The translations under genes and the position numbers were made by a program. From assembly GCA_028869175.1 (NCBI GenBank), contig JAGWTB010000011.1, positions 1-50,882 of the forward strand: DNA of 50,882 nt, written 5' to 3'. Below, in pieces: positions 1 through 8,138 of the stretch. Below the pieces are notes generated by a model. The model saw only the letters and a list, made by a program, of their open reading frames with translations. It searched no databases and had not been told where the DNA came from. Positions within the stretch are counted from its first letter, which is position 1. Each line of letters starts with the position of its first letter. The stretch is from Sphingomonadales bacterium. GTDB taxonomy: Bacteria; Pseudomonadota; Alphaproteobacteria; Sphingomonadales; Sphingomonadaceae.

Positions 1-1
1 C

Positions 2-370
2 ACGTTCTGGTTGCGGCGGATTAATCCCATCCGCGAGATTCGCATTGCCCAGAGCCTGGGTGACAGGCAACGATGGGTTGACAGCGGCGAACGCGCTTCA
101 AATTTGACCGAAGGTTTCTTGCTCTTTGGCAACGAGATTGCAGCCTTCATTGTTGGGCTGCGTGTTTCACAATACCTGAGCCATATTTCAATTGCCAAAA
201 GCGTCGATGGTCAAATCGGACAAAGCCCTGCTAGCGCAAGTGGGGCGATGGCTATGATCGGCCACGAAACGGCCTTGGAGTTCGCAAAGATACTTAAGTA
301 CAAGAATATCTCTGCACATGGACTGAACATGGTGTTTCAGTCGATCGCGCGCGACGGGCTTAAGATCTAA
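2..370 (+). CDS. Partial ORF of unknown function, open at the left window edge
   Basis: A reading frame is already open at the first bases and ends with TAA at 368-370, so what is visible is probably the C-terminal 122 residues of a gene that begins outside the window. A TTG at 11 is the first possible in-frame start but has no clear ribosome-binding site. The protein is soluble-looking, with no signal peptide, membrane segment or motif I recognise. It lies on the element side of the comM junction, and its lower GC content matches the downstream recombinase, so it probably belongs to the mobile element. It could also be a non-coding open frame. Confidence 0.3.
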   Translation, partial: TFWLRRINPIREIRIAQSLGDRQRWVDSGERASNLTEGFLLFGNEIAAFIVGLRVSQYLSHISIAKSVDGQIGQSPASASGAMAMIGHETALEFAKILKYKNISAHGLNMVFQSIARDGLKI

Positions 371-373
371 CTG

Positions 374-411
374 ACTCAAATTCGACTCGCCTCAACTCAT
401 TCCAACTGGCT
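374..411. repeat. Phased ACTC direct repeats upstream of the recombinase
   Basis: ACTC occurs at 374, 385 and 395, followed by ACTG at 405, so the units are spaced 11, 10 and 10 bases, close to one helical turn. The block fills the short gap between the partial ORF and the recombinase start. Helically phased repeats often mark cooperative protein binding. That this is a regulatory or accessory site is inference only. Confidence 0.3.
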
Positions 412-441
412 CAAACCCGCAAAATTGCTAGAGTTTCAGCC

Positions 442-1890
442 ATGAACGAAGTAAAGCAGGTCGGCATCTGGCTGCGGGTCAGCACAGAGGATCAGGTCAA
501 AGGTGAAAGCCTTGAAGTCCACGAGGCCCGCGCCCGTAGCTATGCCGATTCCAAAGGCTGGAATGTGGCCGAAGTATATCGGCTGGAAGCGGTGTCCGGA
601 AAACGAGTGATCGATCACCCTGAGTCCAAGCGGATGCTGGCCGATATCAAGCGCGGCCACATCACTGGCCTGATCTTTTCCAAACTTGCCCGCCTATCAC
701 GCAACAACCGTGAACTCTTGGAATTTGCCGAAAGCTTCCAAGCGGCAGGCGCTGACCTCATCTCACTCGCTGAGAGTATCGACACCTCGACCCCGGCAGG
801 CCGGATGTTCTACAACATGCTGGCCGCAATGGCCTCGTGGGAGCGAGAGGAAATCGCCGCCCGTGTGCAGGCGTCTGTCCCGATCCGTGCAGCCATGGGC
901 AGGCCCATGGGTGGCCAAGCCCAATATGGCTACAAGTGGGAGGACAAAAAATTCGTGCTAGTACCCGAGGAGGCAGCAGTCAGGAAACTGATGTACGAAC
1001 TCTTCCTTGAACATCGCCGATTTCGCACAGTCGCCCGCATATTGAACGAGCGCAGCTATCGCACCCGCCACGGGGCCAAGTGGGCTGGATCAACCATTGA
1101 ACGCCTGATGCGTGACCCAACTGCCATGGGACAGAAACGCTACAACTACACCAAGCAGATTGCAGAGGGACGGGCTTGGGTGGCTAAGCCCGAAAGCGAG
1201 TGGGTGCATCACCCCTGCGAACCCATCGTGACCCCGGAACTCTGGCACGCCGTCAACGATCTTTTGACCGAAAAGAAGCTGTCGGGCGTGCGGGTGTCGC
1301 GCACCGCCAAAACCCTATTCGGTGGCCTTGCTCGCTGCCAGTGCGGCGGCAAGATGTATGTGCCGTCGAACATGCACAAGTATGTCTGCGACAGGAAGGA
1401 GTGTCGCCGCAAGATCGCAATCGATACCCTTGAAGCCATCTGGGAATCGGAGATCGAGGCGTTTGCCTCTAGTCCAGAAACTGCCGACCAGCAGGCAGCA
1501 CGTATCAAGACGGCAATATCGGAAACCGGCCTCCTCATCACTGCCAACGAATCCCGCACCCGCGAGATTGATCGACAGATCGACAGTTTGCTTAGCCTGT
1601 ACCAATCCAAAACCTTGGACGAAGCTGACTTCAAAAAACGCTACACGCCGCTCCGGGAACAGATGGTGGCGCTTGAAGCGGAATTACCACGTCTCCGTGA
1701 GCAAGAGCGCAAGTTGACCTTGGCGATCAGTCGCGGCGCTGACGCCTTGCATGAGGCACGGCACATTCGGGACCGGTATCCATTGATGGATATGGCCGAG
1801 CGCCGCCGCATTGTTGAGACCGTGGTCGAGTGCCTGATTGTCGGTGACGACGAGGTGACATTCGAGTATCTGTTTGACCCCAAGATTTGA
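442..1890 (+). CDS. Large serine recombinase (site-specific integrase)
   Basis: The 482-residue protein carries an N-terminal resolvase/invertase catalytic domain (about residues 6-150), with the RVST motif giving nucleophile Ser14 and a conserved R-x-S-R-N segment near residue 90 ([10 protein letters not shown]). A recombinase domain follows (about 165-270). A zinc ribbon comes next (CxC near 317 and CDRKEC near 333), then a coiled-coil segment (about 375-440), as in large serine integrases. Such enzymes join attP and attB to integrate phages or conjugative elements without homology. The stop lies about 65 bases from the comM junction, the usual position of the integrase beside its own attachment site. 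No strong ribosome-binding site precedes the ATG. Family assignment is secure; the identity of the element is not. Confidence 0.93.
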   Translation: MNEVKQVGIWLRVSTEDQVKGESLEVHEARARSYADSKGWNVAEVYRLEAVSGKRVIDHPESKRMLADIKRGHITGLIFSKLARLSRNNRELLEFAESFQAAGADLISLAESIDTSTPAGRMFYNMLAAMASWEREEIAARVQASVPIRAAMGRPMGGQAQYGYKWEDKKFVLVPEEAAVRKLMYELFLEHRRFRTVARILNERSYRTRHGAKWAGSTIERLMRDPTAMGQKRYNYTKQIAEGRAWVAKPESEWVHHPCEPIVTPELWHAVNDLLTEKKLSGVRVSRTAKTLFGGLARCQCGGKMYVPSNMHKYVCDRKECRRKIAIDTLEAIWESEIEAFASSPETADQQAARIKTAISETGLLITANESRTREIDRQIDSLLSLYQSKTLDEADFKKRYTPLREQMVALEAELPRLREQERKLTLAISRGADALHEARHIRDRYPLMDMAERRRIVETVVECLIVGDDEVTFEYLFDPKI

Positions 1891-1891
1891 C

Positions 1892-1912
1892 GGGAAACAG
1901 ACGTTTCCCTTT
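1892..1912 (+). terminator. Probable terminator of the recombinase gene
   Basis: GGGAAAC (1892-1898) and GTTTCCC (1903-1909) form a perfect 7-bp stem with loop AGAC, followed by TTT. It begins two bases after the recombinase stop codon. The short T-run makes it a modest intrinsic terminator. Confidence 0.55.
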
Positions 1913-1944
1913 GCAAACCCTTCGGAATTGATTTCGGTTTAGCA

Positions 1945-1970
1945 ACAGAAGGACAGGGGTTCATCGCGGC
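1945..1970. other. Attachment-site junction (att) of the element with comM
   Basis: Reading the minus strand, the codons for ComM residues A-A-M-N-P-C run to 1953 and are then followed by P-S-V-A-K instead of the R-C-G that follows in intact ComM proteins. The bases around 1953-1961 (minus strand GAACCCCTGT) are therefore the likely region of the recombination core. The limits are approximate. Confidence 0.6.
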
Positions 1971-2990
1971 GATCAGCTGCACTCGCGCGGGGAAGGTGAC
2001 GTGGGCATTGGCCCGCGCGACCGTGACCTCGCCCGTTTCGAGCGGCTGGCGCAGCGAATCGAGCACCGGGCGCTGGAATTCGGGCAGTTCATCCAGGAAC
2101 AGCACGCCAAGGTGGGCCAAGCTGACCTCTCCGGGCCGTACTTTCAGCCCGCCGCCGGTCAGCGCCGCCATAGAGGCGGAGTGGTGCGGGGCGCGGTAGG
2201 GGCGGGTGCGGCTGATCCGGCCTTCTTCCAGCACGCCGGCGACCGAGGCGACCATCGACACCTCCAGTGCCTCCGCCGGGGTGAGCGGTGGCAGCACGCC
2301 GGGCAGGCAGCTCGCCAGCAGGGACTTGCCTGCGCCCGGCGGACCGATCATCAGCAGGTTGTGGCCGCCCGCAGCGGCGATCTCCAGCGCGCGCTTGGCG
2401 ACTTCCTGACCCTTCACTTGCCGCAGGTCCGGCCCCTTGGCTGGGGGCTCAGCCTCACCCGGTGCGGGCAGGGGGAGCACCTGCGTCCCCTTGAGGTGGT
2501 TGAGCAACGAGACAAGGTCAGGCGCGGCGACGATGGGGATGCCGCTGGCCCAGCGCGCTTCCGCGCCCTGGCTGGCGGGACAGATCAGGCCCTTTTCGAG
2601 TCCCGAGGCGTGCAGCGCGGCGAGCAGCACGCCGGGCGAGGCGATGATCCTTCCATCGAGCGCCAGTTCGCCCACGGCAACATACTCACTCGCCTGCTCG
2701 GCGTCGGTTACCCCCATCGCCGCCAGCAGCGCGAGGGCAATCGGCAGATCGTAGTGCGAGCCCTCCTTGGGCAAGTCAGCTGGAGAGAGGTTGACGGTGA
2801 TCCGCTTGGGCGGCAGCGCAAGGCCCATCGCGGCGAGCGCCGCCTGCACGCGCTGGCGGCTTTCGCCCACTGCCTTGTCGGGCAGGCCGACAAGGTGGAA
2901 CCCCGGCATGCCCGGCGCGACCTGGCATTGCACCTCCACCGCGCGCGCCTCGAGCCCCAGGTAGGCCACCGTCGATACCAGTGCGACCAA
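1953..2990 (-). pseudogene. comM: comM (YifB, Mg-chelatase-like AAA+ ATPase), 5' part only, truncated by element insertion
   Basis: About 346 codons remain. They include the N-terminal Lon-protease-like domain and the start of the Mg-chelatase AAA+ module, with Walker A GPPGAGKS and Walker [13 protein letters not shown], and end at sensor-1 motif AAMNPC. Intact ComM proteins are about 500 residues and continue RCG with the rest of the ATPase. ComM is a hexameric helicase that promotes branch migration during natural transformation. The start is taken as TTG at 2990, preceded by AAGGA nine bases upstream and matching the family N-terminus ([11 protein letters not shown]). The frame stays open into the element to a TAG at 1641, giving a nonsense tail. 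The product is very probably inactive. Confidence 0.88.
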
Positions 2991-3107
2991 GCGCCAATGT
3001 CCTTCCCTGCTGCCGCCGCCAGTGTTGGCGCGGCACGCCGGGGCTGTCGAGCGCGGAGGCGGGGATTGGTCCGAAGTGGAGCCGAAAGTCGGGGCAAACA
3101 GTTCCTC

Positions 3108-3124
3108 CCCTGAAGGAGGGGGCA
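3108..3124. repeat. Short GC-rich inverted repeat between comM and the next gene
   Basis: CCTCC...GGAGG around a CCTGAA centre. It resembles half of the palindromic unit seen at 6632-6736 and 37542-37678. The 222-base gap between the divergent comM and 3213 genes holds this unit and otherwise nothing I recognise. Confidence 0.4.
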
Positions 3125-3212
3125 TGGGCGCTTCACCTTTATCCTCCGGTAAGGTGGTCTTAACGCTTGCTGGTAGGAACCGGCTAAAGGGAGGGAGTGC
3201 ATCAGGCTGGCC

Positions 3213-3899
3213 ATGCGCCGCCTGCTTGCCCTTGCTCTGTCCATGCTCACCGCCTTCGCCCAGCCGGCGATGGCGCAGACGATCGTCTACGAGACGGTCG
3301 AAGTGGTTGAGGAAGAGGAACTGCCGGCGGAGCCGAGCGCTAACGAGCGCTTCGTGGTGTCGCCCTCGGCGGCGGTGCCCCGGGGGATTGCCGCTTTCGG
3401 CCCGTTCCGCGTGCTGGACCAGGGGCACGCGGCGCTGGTCGACGCAACCGACGAGCGCACGCCGGCCCAGTTCGCCGCGATGGTGCGGGCCTATCCCGGC
3501 CTAACCACGCTGGAACTGGTCGAATGCCCCGGCACCGAAGATGACCGTGCCAACCTGCGGCTGGGCCGCATGATCCATGCGCGCGGCATGGCGACGCATG
3601 TGCCCGATGGTGGTTCGGTCCGCTCGGGCGGGGTCGAACTGTTCCTTGCCGGCAGCCGCCACACGGCGGAGAAGGGCGCGGAGTTCGCCGTTCATTCGTG
3701 GGCCGACGAAGACGGGCGCGAAGCGAAGGACTATCCGGCCAACGCGCCCGAAAACCTTGCCTACCTTGTCTATTACCGCGAAATGGGCATGTCCCCGGCG
3801 CAGGCCGCCGCGTTCTATGCCATGACCAATTCGGTGCCCAATGCCCAGGCGAAGTGGCTCACCGCCGCCGACATGGGGCGCTGGGTTGCGGTGAATTGA
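3213..3899 (+). CDS. Secreted protein with a ClpP/crotonase-like fold (COG3904-like), probably without catalytic Ser
   Basis: The 228-residue protein has a classical signal peptide (positive N-terminus, hydrophobic core, cleavage near AMA-Q at residue 22) and an acidic linker. The following domain has the layout of periplasmic ClpP-like proteins: a '[22 protein letters not shown]' style helix, then a glycine-rich turn leading into VELFLAGS, then AVHSW. In related proteins the turn before the hydrophobic helix carries the Ser/Cys nucleophile; here it reads [10 protein letters not shown], so the nucleophile may be lost or displaced. ATG at 3213 is used; the GGGAGGGA stretch is about 16 bases upstream. 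Function unknown. The fold assignment is by eye and moderately sure. Confidence 0.6.
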   Translation: MRRLLALALSMLTAFAQPAMAQTIVYETVEVVEEEELPAEPSANERFVVSPSAAVPRGIAAFGPFRVLDQGHAALVDATDERTPAQFAAMVRAYPGLTTLELVECPGTEDDRANLRLGRMIHARGMATHVPDGGSVRSGGVELFLAGSRHTAEKGAEFAVHSWADEDGREAKDYPANAPENLAYLVYYREMGMSPAQAAAFYAMTNSVPNAQAKWLTAADMGRWVAVN

Positions 3900-3923
3900 G
3901 GACGCAAATCGCCACCCCGTGCC

Positions 3924-3952
3924 TTGACTCAGCCCATCGGCTCCGTTAACGG
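3924..3952 (+). promoter_or_regulatory. Possible promoter of the rpmH operon
   Basis: TTGACT at 3924-3929 matches a -35 element well. A weak -10 (TAACGG, 3947-3952) follows at 17-base spacing, about 65 bases upstream of rpmH. The -10 match is poor, so this is tentative. Confidence 0.3.
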
Positions 3953-4018
3953 CCCGGCCCTGTAATACGGTCGCCTTTGCAGGCGGCCCTTTTTGTTCGA
4001 GATACCGAGGGTTTTGAC

Positions 4019-4153
4019 ATGAAGCGCACTTTCCAGCCCAGCCGGCTCGTCCGCGCCCGCCGCCACGGGTTCCGCGCCCGTACCGCCACCGTCGGCGGTC
4101 GCAACATCCTGCGCGCCCGCCGCGCGCGTGGCCGCAAGAAGCTGTCGGCCTGA
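4019..4153 (+). CDS. rpmH: 50S ribosomal protein L34
   Basis: A 44-residue, very basic protein starting MKRTFQPS and ending GRKKLSA, which is the full L34 signature and normal length. L34 is a structural component of the large ribosomal subunit. The gene is too short for most ORF callers. It heads the conserved block rpmH-rnpA-yidD-yidC. Its stop codon TGA (4151-4153) is immediately overlapped by the proposed rnpA start (TGATA). Confidence 0.98.
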   Translation: MKRTFQPSRLVRARRHGFRARTATVGGRNILRARRARGRKKLSA

Positions 4154-4560
4154 TAACCCCGGCTGAGGGCGCGAATCGGAACGGACCTGCCGAAAAGCCG
4201 CAGGTTCTTTCCCGCCGCGCCGATTTTCTTGCCGCCAATCGCGGCACTCGCGTAGCCCGACCGGGTTTCGTCCTGCTCGCCCGCCCCAATGGAGGCGGGC
4301 GCATGCGTTTCGGCATCACCGTTACCAAGAAGATCGGCGATGCGGTGGTGCGCAACCGGATGAAGCGGCGGTTCCGCGCGCTGCTGCGCGATCTGCTTCC
4401 CGAACATGGCCTGGCGGGCAACGATCACGTGCTGATCGGACGCGAGGGCGGGGTGGAGCGCGATTTCGCCCTGCTGCGCGAGGAACTGCTTGCCGCGCTT
4501 TCGCGCGCTGCTGCCGGCAAGGGCGATCCGCCGCGCCGTCGGCCGGGGCCGAAGAAGTGA
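4153..4560 (+). CDS. rnpA: Ribonuclease P protein component, with apparent ATA start codon
   Basis: RnpA binds the RNase P RNA and assists 5' maturation of tRNAs. The conserved core is present: [10 protein letters not shown], then [16 protein letters not shown] (the RNR motif). The frame upstream of the first ATG (4303) continues in good family style ([13 protein letters not shown], then a beta strand FVLLARP), and this N-terminal part is needed for the fold. Between 4153 and 4303 the frame holds no ATG, GTG or TTG; the codon overlapping the rpmH stop is ATA, where a TGATG overlap would be expected. I therefore place the start at ATA 4153 (135 residues), with an ATG-to-ATA change or a sequencing error as the alternative. 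Translation would be coupled to rpmH. Confidence 0.85.
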   Translation: MTPAEGANRNGPAEKPQVLSRRADFLAANRGTRVARPGFVLLARPNGGGRMRFGITVTKKIGDAVVRNRMKRRFRALLRDLLPEHGLAGNDHVLIGREGGVERDFALLREELLAALSRAAAGKGDPPRRRPGPKK

Positions 4561-4766
4561 AGCGGCTGCTGATCCTGATCGCCCGGGGCTGGCAAATCGG
4601 CCCTTCGCGCGTGCTGCCGCCCAGTTGCCGCTATGCGCCCAGCTGCTCGCAATATGCCATCGAGGCGCTGGAAAAGCATGGTGCGATTAAGGGTGGCTGG
4701 CTGGCCGTGAAGCGTATAATGCGCTGCCACCCCTGGGGCGGGCACGGCTACGATCCGGTTCCCTGA
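4557..4766 (+). CDS. yidD: Membrane protein insertion efficiency factor YidD
   Basis: The 69-residue protein has the YidD signature: [19 protein letters not shown] with the three conserved cysteines, then a C-terminal [14 protein letters not shown]. YidD is a small membrane-associated protein thought to help YidC-dependent insertion. It starts with GTG at 4557, overlapping the rnpA stop by 4 bases (GTGA), so it is translationally coupled to rnpA and is followed by yidC. Confidence 0.96.
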   Translation: MKRLLILIARGWQIGPSRVLPPSCRYAPSCSQYAIEALEKHGAIKGGWLAVKRIMRCHPWGGHGYDPVP

Positions 4767-4850
4767 ATCAGGATAACGCTTGAATCACCGGCACCGGCAC
4801 CCGATCTGCCGTGCGCCGCACAGACATTGCATGACAACGGGGACGCCTTC

Positions 4851-6611
4851 GTGACCAATCAGCGTAACTTGATCATCTGGATACTGCTGACCGTGGTGCT
4901 CCTGTTCGGCTGGGAAGCCGGCATGCGGCACTTCTATCCCAATGCCTACAAGGCGAAGCCCAAGCCCGCCGTATCCGCCCCGGCCACGCCCGGCGGCGAA
5001 CCGGTACAGGCTGCCAAGCCCACCCGCGAAGGCGGGCTCAGCAGTGATTCCGACAAGGCTATCGAGGCACAGGACCTCAAGACCGCGCTGGCATCGCCCA
5101 GCCGCGTACCGGTGGCCGCACCGGGCCTGTCCGGCTCGATCAACCTTGCCGGGGCCCTGATCGACGATCTGGTCGCCAACCGTCACACCGCAGCCGTGGA
5201 CAGCAAGGATCCGGCGCGCATCTATTCGCCATCCGGCACCCCGGCGCAGCAGTTCGCGCAGGTCGGCTGGGTCGGCCAGAACATCGCGCTGCCGGGCGCT
5301 GACACCCTGTGGACCGCGCCCGCCGGCGCGAAGCTCACTCCCGAAACCCCGGTCACGCTGACCTGGGACAACGGCCAGGGTCAGACCTTTGCGATCACCT
5401 ATGCGATCGACAAGGACTACATGCTCACCGCCACGCAGACGGTGCGCAATGCCGGTACCGCGCCGGTCAGCGTCACGCCTTTCGCGCAGATCAACCGCAC
5501 CGACCGCACCGCCAGCCTTGACAGCTGGAACATCCATTCGGGTCCGTTCGGGGCCTTCGACGGCTCGGTGAAGTTCGATCCGAACTACAAGAACGTGCGC
5601 GAAGCCGGGCAACTGCAGAACGAGGGCAAGGCGGACTGGGTGGGCTTCACCGACGTCTACTGGATGTCTGCGCTGATCCCCGGCACGCCGCCCGCATCGA
5701 GCGATTTCCGTTCGCTGGGCAATGGCATCTACCGGGCCGACGTGATCTACAAGGCCGCCTCGGTCGCGCCCGGCCAGCAGGCCGCGCTGACCACCCGCCT
5801 GTTCGCCGGGGCCAAGGAAAGCCTGGTGCTCGACGCCTATGAGAAGGCGGGTATCACCAATTTCGGCCATGCGATCGACTGGGGCTGGTTCTTCTGGTTC
5901 GAAAAGCCGATCTTCTGGTTGCTCCGGTCGTTGTTCCACTTCGCCGGCAATTTCGGCGTGGCGATCATCCTGCTCACCCTGATCGTGCGCGGCATCATGT
6001 TCCCGGTGGCGCAGCGCCAGTTCGCCTCCATGGCGGCGATGAAGGCGATCCAGCCCAAGATGAAGGCGCTGCAGGAACGCTACAAGGACGACAAGCAGAA
6101 GATCCAGGAAGAAACCATGAAGCTCTACAAGTCGGAGGGCGTCAATCCGCTCGCCGGCTGCCTGCCGATCTTCCTGCAGATTCCGGTGTTCTTCGCGCTG
6201 TACAAGGTGCTGATGGTCTCGATCGAGATGCGCCACCAGCCGTTCATCCTTTGGATCAAGGACCTGTCCGCGCCCGATCCGCTGCATATCCTCAACCTGT
6301 TCGGCCTGCTCCATTTCACCCCGCCAGCCTTCCTGGGCATCGGCGTGCTGGCCTTGCTGCTGGGCATCACGATGTACTTCCAGTTCAAGCTGAACCCGGC
6401 CCAGATGGACCCGGCGCAGCAGCAGATCTTTGCGATCATGCCATGGATGATGATGTTCATCATGGCCCCCTTCGCGGCGGGTCTGCTGATCTACTGGATC
6501 ACCTCCAACATCCTGACCATTGCCCAGCAGAAGTTCCTCTACAGCCGTCACCCGGCACTGGGAACGCAGACGGACAAGGAAGCTGACGACGCGAAGCGGG
6601 CGAAACACTAG
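4851..6611 (+). CDS. yidC: Membrane protein insertase YidC
   Basis: The 586-residue protein has an N-terminal membrane anchor (NLIIWILLTVVLLFGW), a large periplasmic beta-supersandwich domain (about residues 50-340), and a C-terminal insertase core with five membrane segments. The core contains the conserved GGLLIYW-like end segment (AAGLLIYWITSN). YidC inserts inner-membrane proteins alone or with SecYEG. GTG at 4851 gives the usual N-terminus MTNQRN. An upstream in-frame TTG at 4827 would add eight residues without a better ribosome-binding site, so it was not used. It is the last gene of the rpmH block. Confidence 0.97.
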   Translation: MTNQRNLIIWILLTVVLLFGWEAGMRHFYPNAYKAKPKPAVSAPATPGGEPVQAAKPTREGGLSSDSDKAIEAQDLKTALASPSRVPVAAPGLSGSINLAGALIDDLVANRHTAAVDSKDPARIYSPSGTPAQQFAQVGWVGQNIALPGADTLWTAPAGAKLTPETPVTLTWDNGQGQTFAITYAIDKDYMLTATQTVRNAGTAPVSVTPFAQINRTDRTASLDSWNIHSGPFGAFDGSVKFDPNYKNVREAGQLQNEGKADWVGFTDVYWMSALIPGTPPASSDFRSLGNGIYRADVIYKAASVAPGQQAALTTRLFAGAKESLVLDAYEKAGITNFGHAIDWGWFFWFEKPIFWLLRSLFHFAGNFGVAIILLTLIVRGIMFPVAQRQFASMAAMKAIQPKMKALQERYKDDKQKIQEETMKLYKSEGVNPLAGCLPIFLQIPVFFALYKVLMVSIEMRHQPFILWIKDLSAPDPLHILNLFGLLHFTPPAFLGIGVLALLLGITMYFQFKLNPAQMDPAQQQIFAIMPWMMMFIMAPFAAGLLIYWITSNILTIAQQKFLYSRHPALGTQTDKEADDAKRAKH

Positions 6612-6631
6612 TGCCTGGAGCCGGTGAAAAG

Positions 6632-6736
6632 CCCCTCCCGTTCAGGGGAGGGGTTGGGTTGGGGACTGTACCCAAACTCCACGCTGCGCTGATGGACAGC
6701 CCCCACCCCTCGATCCCCTCCCCTGAAGGGGAGGGG
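6632..6736. repeat. Paired GC-rich palindromes between yidC and engB
   Basis: 6632-6653 is an 8-bp-stem hairpin (CCCCTCCC/GGGAGGGG). 6715-6736 is a perfect 10-bp-stem hairpin (CCCCTCCCCT, loop GA, AGGGGAGGGG). The two units are in inverted arrangement with mirrored flanks (GGGTTGGG and CCCCACCCC). This is the layout of a REP-like twin palindrome. It may also act as a terminator for yidC. Confidence 0.75.
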
Positions 6737-6747
6737 AGGAGACTTGC

Positions 6748-7401
6748 ATGACCGATCTGCCCGAAGATGATTCTGCTGAACTCGCCGAACGCGCCCGCCG
6801 CCTGTTCGCCGGGCGGGTGGACTTTCTCAAGAGCGCCCCGGCGCTGCACTTCCTGCCCGAGCCGGACGTGGTGGAGATCGCCTTTGCCGGGCGGTCCAAC
6901 GTCGGCAAGTCGTCGCTGCTCAATGCGCTGACCGGTCGCAAGTCGATCGCTCGCGCCTCGGTCACGCCGGGGCGGACGCAGGAACTCAACTTCTTCGAAG
7001 TGGGCGAACCCACCGCGATCCGCCTCGTCGACATGCCGGGCTACGGCTATGCCAAGGCCCCGCCCAAGGTGGTCGAACAGTGGAAGCGGCTGGTGCGCGA
7101 TTACCTGCGTGGCCGGCACGTCTTGCGCCGCACCCTGCTGCTGATCGATGCCCGCCACGGGGTGAAGCCGGTCGACGCCGAAATGATGAAGATGCTGGAC
7201 GAGGCCGCCGTCGGCTACCGCATCGTCCTGACCAAGGCGGACAAGATCAAGGCCAGCGAACTGGCCGACGTTACCGCGGCAACCGAAGCCGAAGCGCGCA
7301 AGCATGTCGCTGCCTATCCGCTGGTCCATGTCACCTCGTCGGAGAAGGGCATGGGCATCGCCGATCTGCGCACGGCGGTGCTGGCGGACGCGGAGATCTA
7401 G
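6748..7401 (+). CDS. engB: Ribosome biogenesis GTPase EngB (YihA/YsxC)
   Basis: The 217-residue protein has G1 P-loop GRSNVGKSS, G3 DMPGYGYA and G4 TKADK, all in EngB-specific form. EngB is an essential small GTPase that helps large-subunit assembly. ATG at 6748 follows a purine-rich GGGGAGGAG stretch that is itself the edge of the repeat. It lies in the same direction as yidC, separated by the palindrome pair. Confidence 0.97.
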   Translation: MTDLPEDDSAELAERARRLFAGRVDFLKSAPALHFLPEPDVVEIAFAGRSNVGKSSLLNALTGRKSIARASVTPGRTQELNFFEVGEPTAIRLVDMPGYGYAKAPPKVVEQWKRLVRDYLRGRHVLRRTLLLIDARHGVKPVDAEMMKMLDEAAVGYRIVLTKADKIKASELADVTAATEAEARKHVAAYPLVHVTSSEKGMGIADLRTAVLADAEI

Positions 7402-7472
7402 AACCTGTTCAGCCTCGACACGGCATGGCTGAACAAGTAGGCCTGCGGCATCAGCGGAAACAGGGCGCGCGC

Positions 7473-8138
7473 GTGAAACTGATCATCGGCAACAAGAATT
7501 ACTCCAGCTGGTCGCTGCGGGGCTGGCTGGCATGCAAGCAGGCGGGCATCGCTTTCGAGGAAATCCAGGTTCCGCTCTATGGTGAGGACTGGGACGCGCG
7601 GAAAAAGGACAACGTCGACATCGCCCCCTCCTGGGGCAAGGTGCCGGTGCTGTGGGACGGCGACGCGGTGGTGTGGGACAGCCTAGCCATCGTCGAATAC
7701 CTGGCCGACAAGGTCGGGCGCGACCGGTTCTGGCCGAAGGCAGACGATGCCCGCGCCATGGCCCGCTCGATGGTGGCGGAGATGCATTCGGGCTTCGCCG
7801 TGCTGCGCGCCGAATGCCCGATGAACGTGCGCCGCCGGGCGGAAGACGCCGATCTGTCGCTGCCCGCCAAGGCCGACGTGGTCCGCATCCTCACCCTTTG
7901 GGCAGAGGCACGCGCGCGTTTCGGCAAGGGCGGGCCGTTCCTGTTCGGCACATTCTGCGCTGCCGACATTTTCTATGCCCCGGTGGTCAGCCGGCTTATC
8001 ACCTATGCCGTGCCGGTGCCGGGCTTCGCCTTGGCCTATATGCAGGCAGTGTGGGAACACGAATGGCTGCAGGACTGGATCGAAGCGGCGGAGAATGAGG
8101 AATGGGTGATCGAGCAATGGGAAGCCCCCAAGGCATGA
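7473..8138 (+). CDS. Glutathione S-transferase family protein
   Basis: The 221-residue protein starts with a thioredoxin-like N-terminal domain: NKNYSSWSLRGW supplies the active-site loop, KVPVLWDGD the cis-Pro, and DSLAIVEYLAD the glutathione-binding Ser. An all-helical C-terminal domain follows. Substrate is unknown. GTG at 7473 is chosen because it gives the standard GST N-terminus; an open frame extends upstream into engB but has no family similarity. Its stop overlaps the start of the next gene by 4 bases (ATGA), suggesting co-translation. Confidence 0.9.
   Translation: MKLIIGNKNYSSWSLRGWLACKQAGIAFEEIQVPLYGEDWDARKKDNVDIAPSWGKVPVLWDGDAVVWDSLAIVEYLADKVGRDRFWPKADDARAMARSMVAEMHSGFAVLRAECPMNVRRRAEDADLSLPAKADVVRILTLWAEARARFGKGGPFLFGTFCAADIFYAPVVSRLITYAVPVPGFALAYMQAVWEHEWLQDWIEAAENEEWVIEQWEAPKA

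Larger units (their letters stand above)
1..1955. mobile_element. Right end of an integrated element inserted in comM
   Basis: Homology to ComM ends abruptly at codon Cys of the AAMNPC motif (complement of 1953-1955). Sequence to the left of that point is of lower GC content and encodes a large serine recombinase reading toward the junction. The left end and the displaced 3' part of comM are not in this window. The precise crossover cannot be fixed without the other end; the shared core should lie within a few bases of 1950-1965. Confidence 0.8.

Noticed and set aside
4785..6608. 607-codon open frame on the minus strand
   Set aside because: Antisense of yidC; His/Arg/Asp-rich with no recognisable domain.
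7080..7472. N-terminal extension of the GST protein
   Set aside because: It overlaps engB in another frame; GST family proteins begin at the thioredoxin fold encoded from 7473.
7402..7472. GTTCAGCC/GGCTGAAC hairpin between engB and the GST gene as terminator
   Set aside because: The stem is perfect but lacks a T-run and a known partner; too little to call a terminator.
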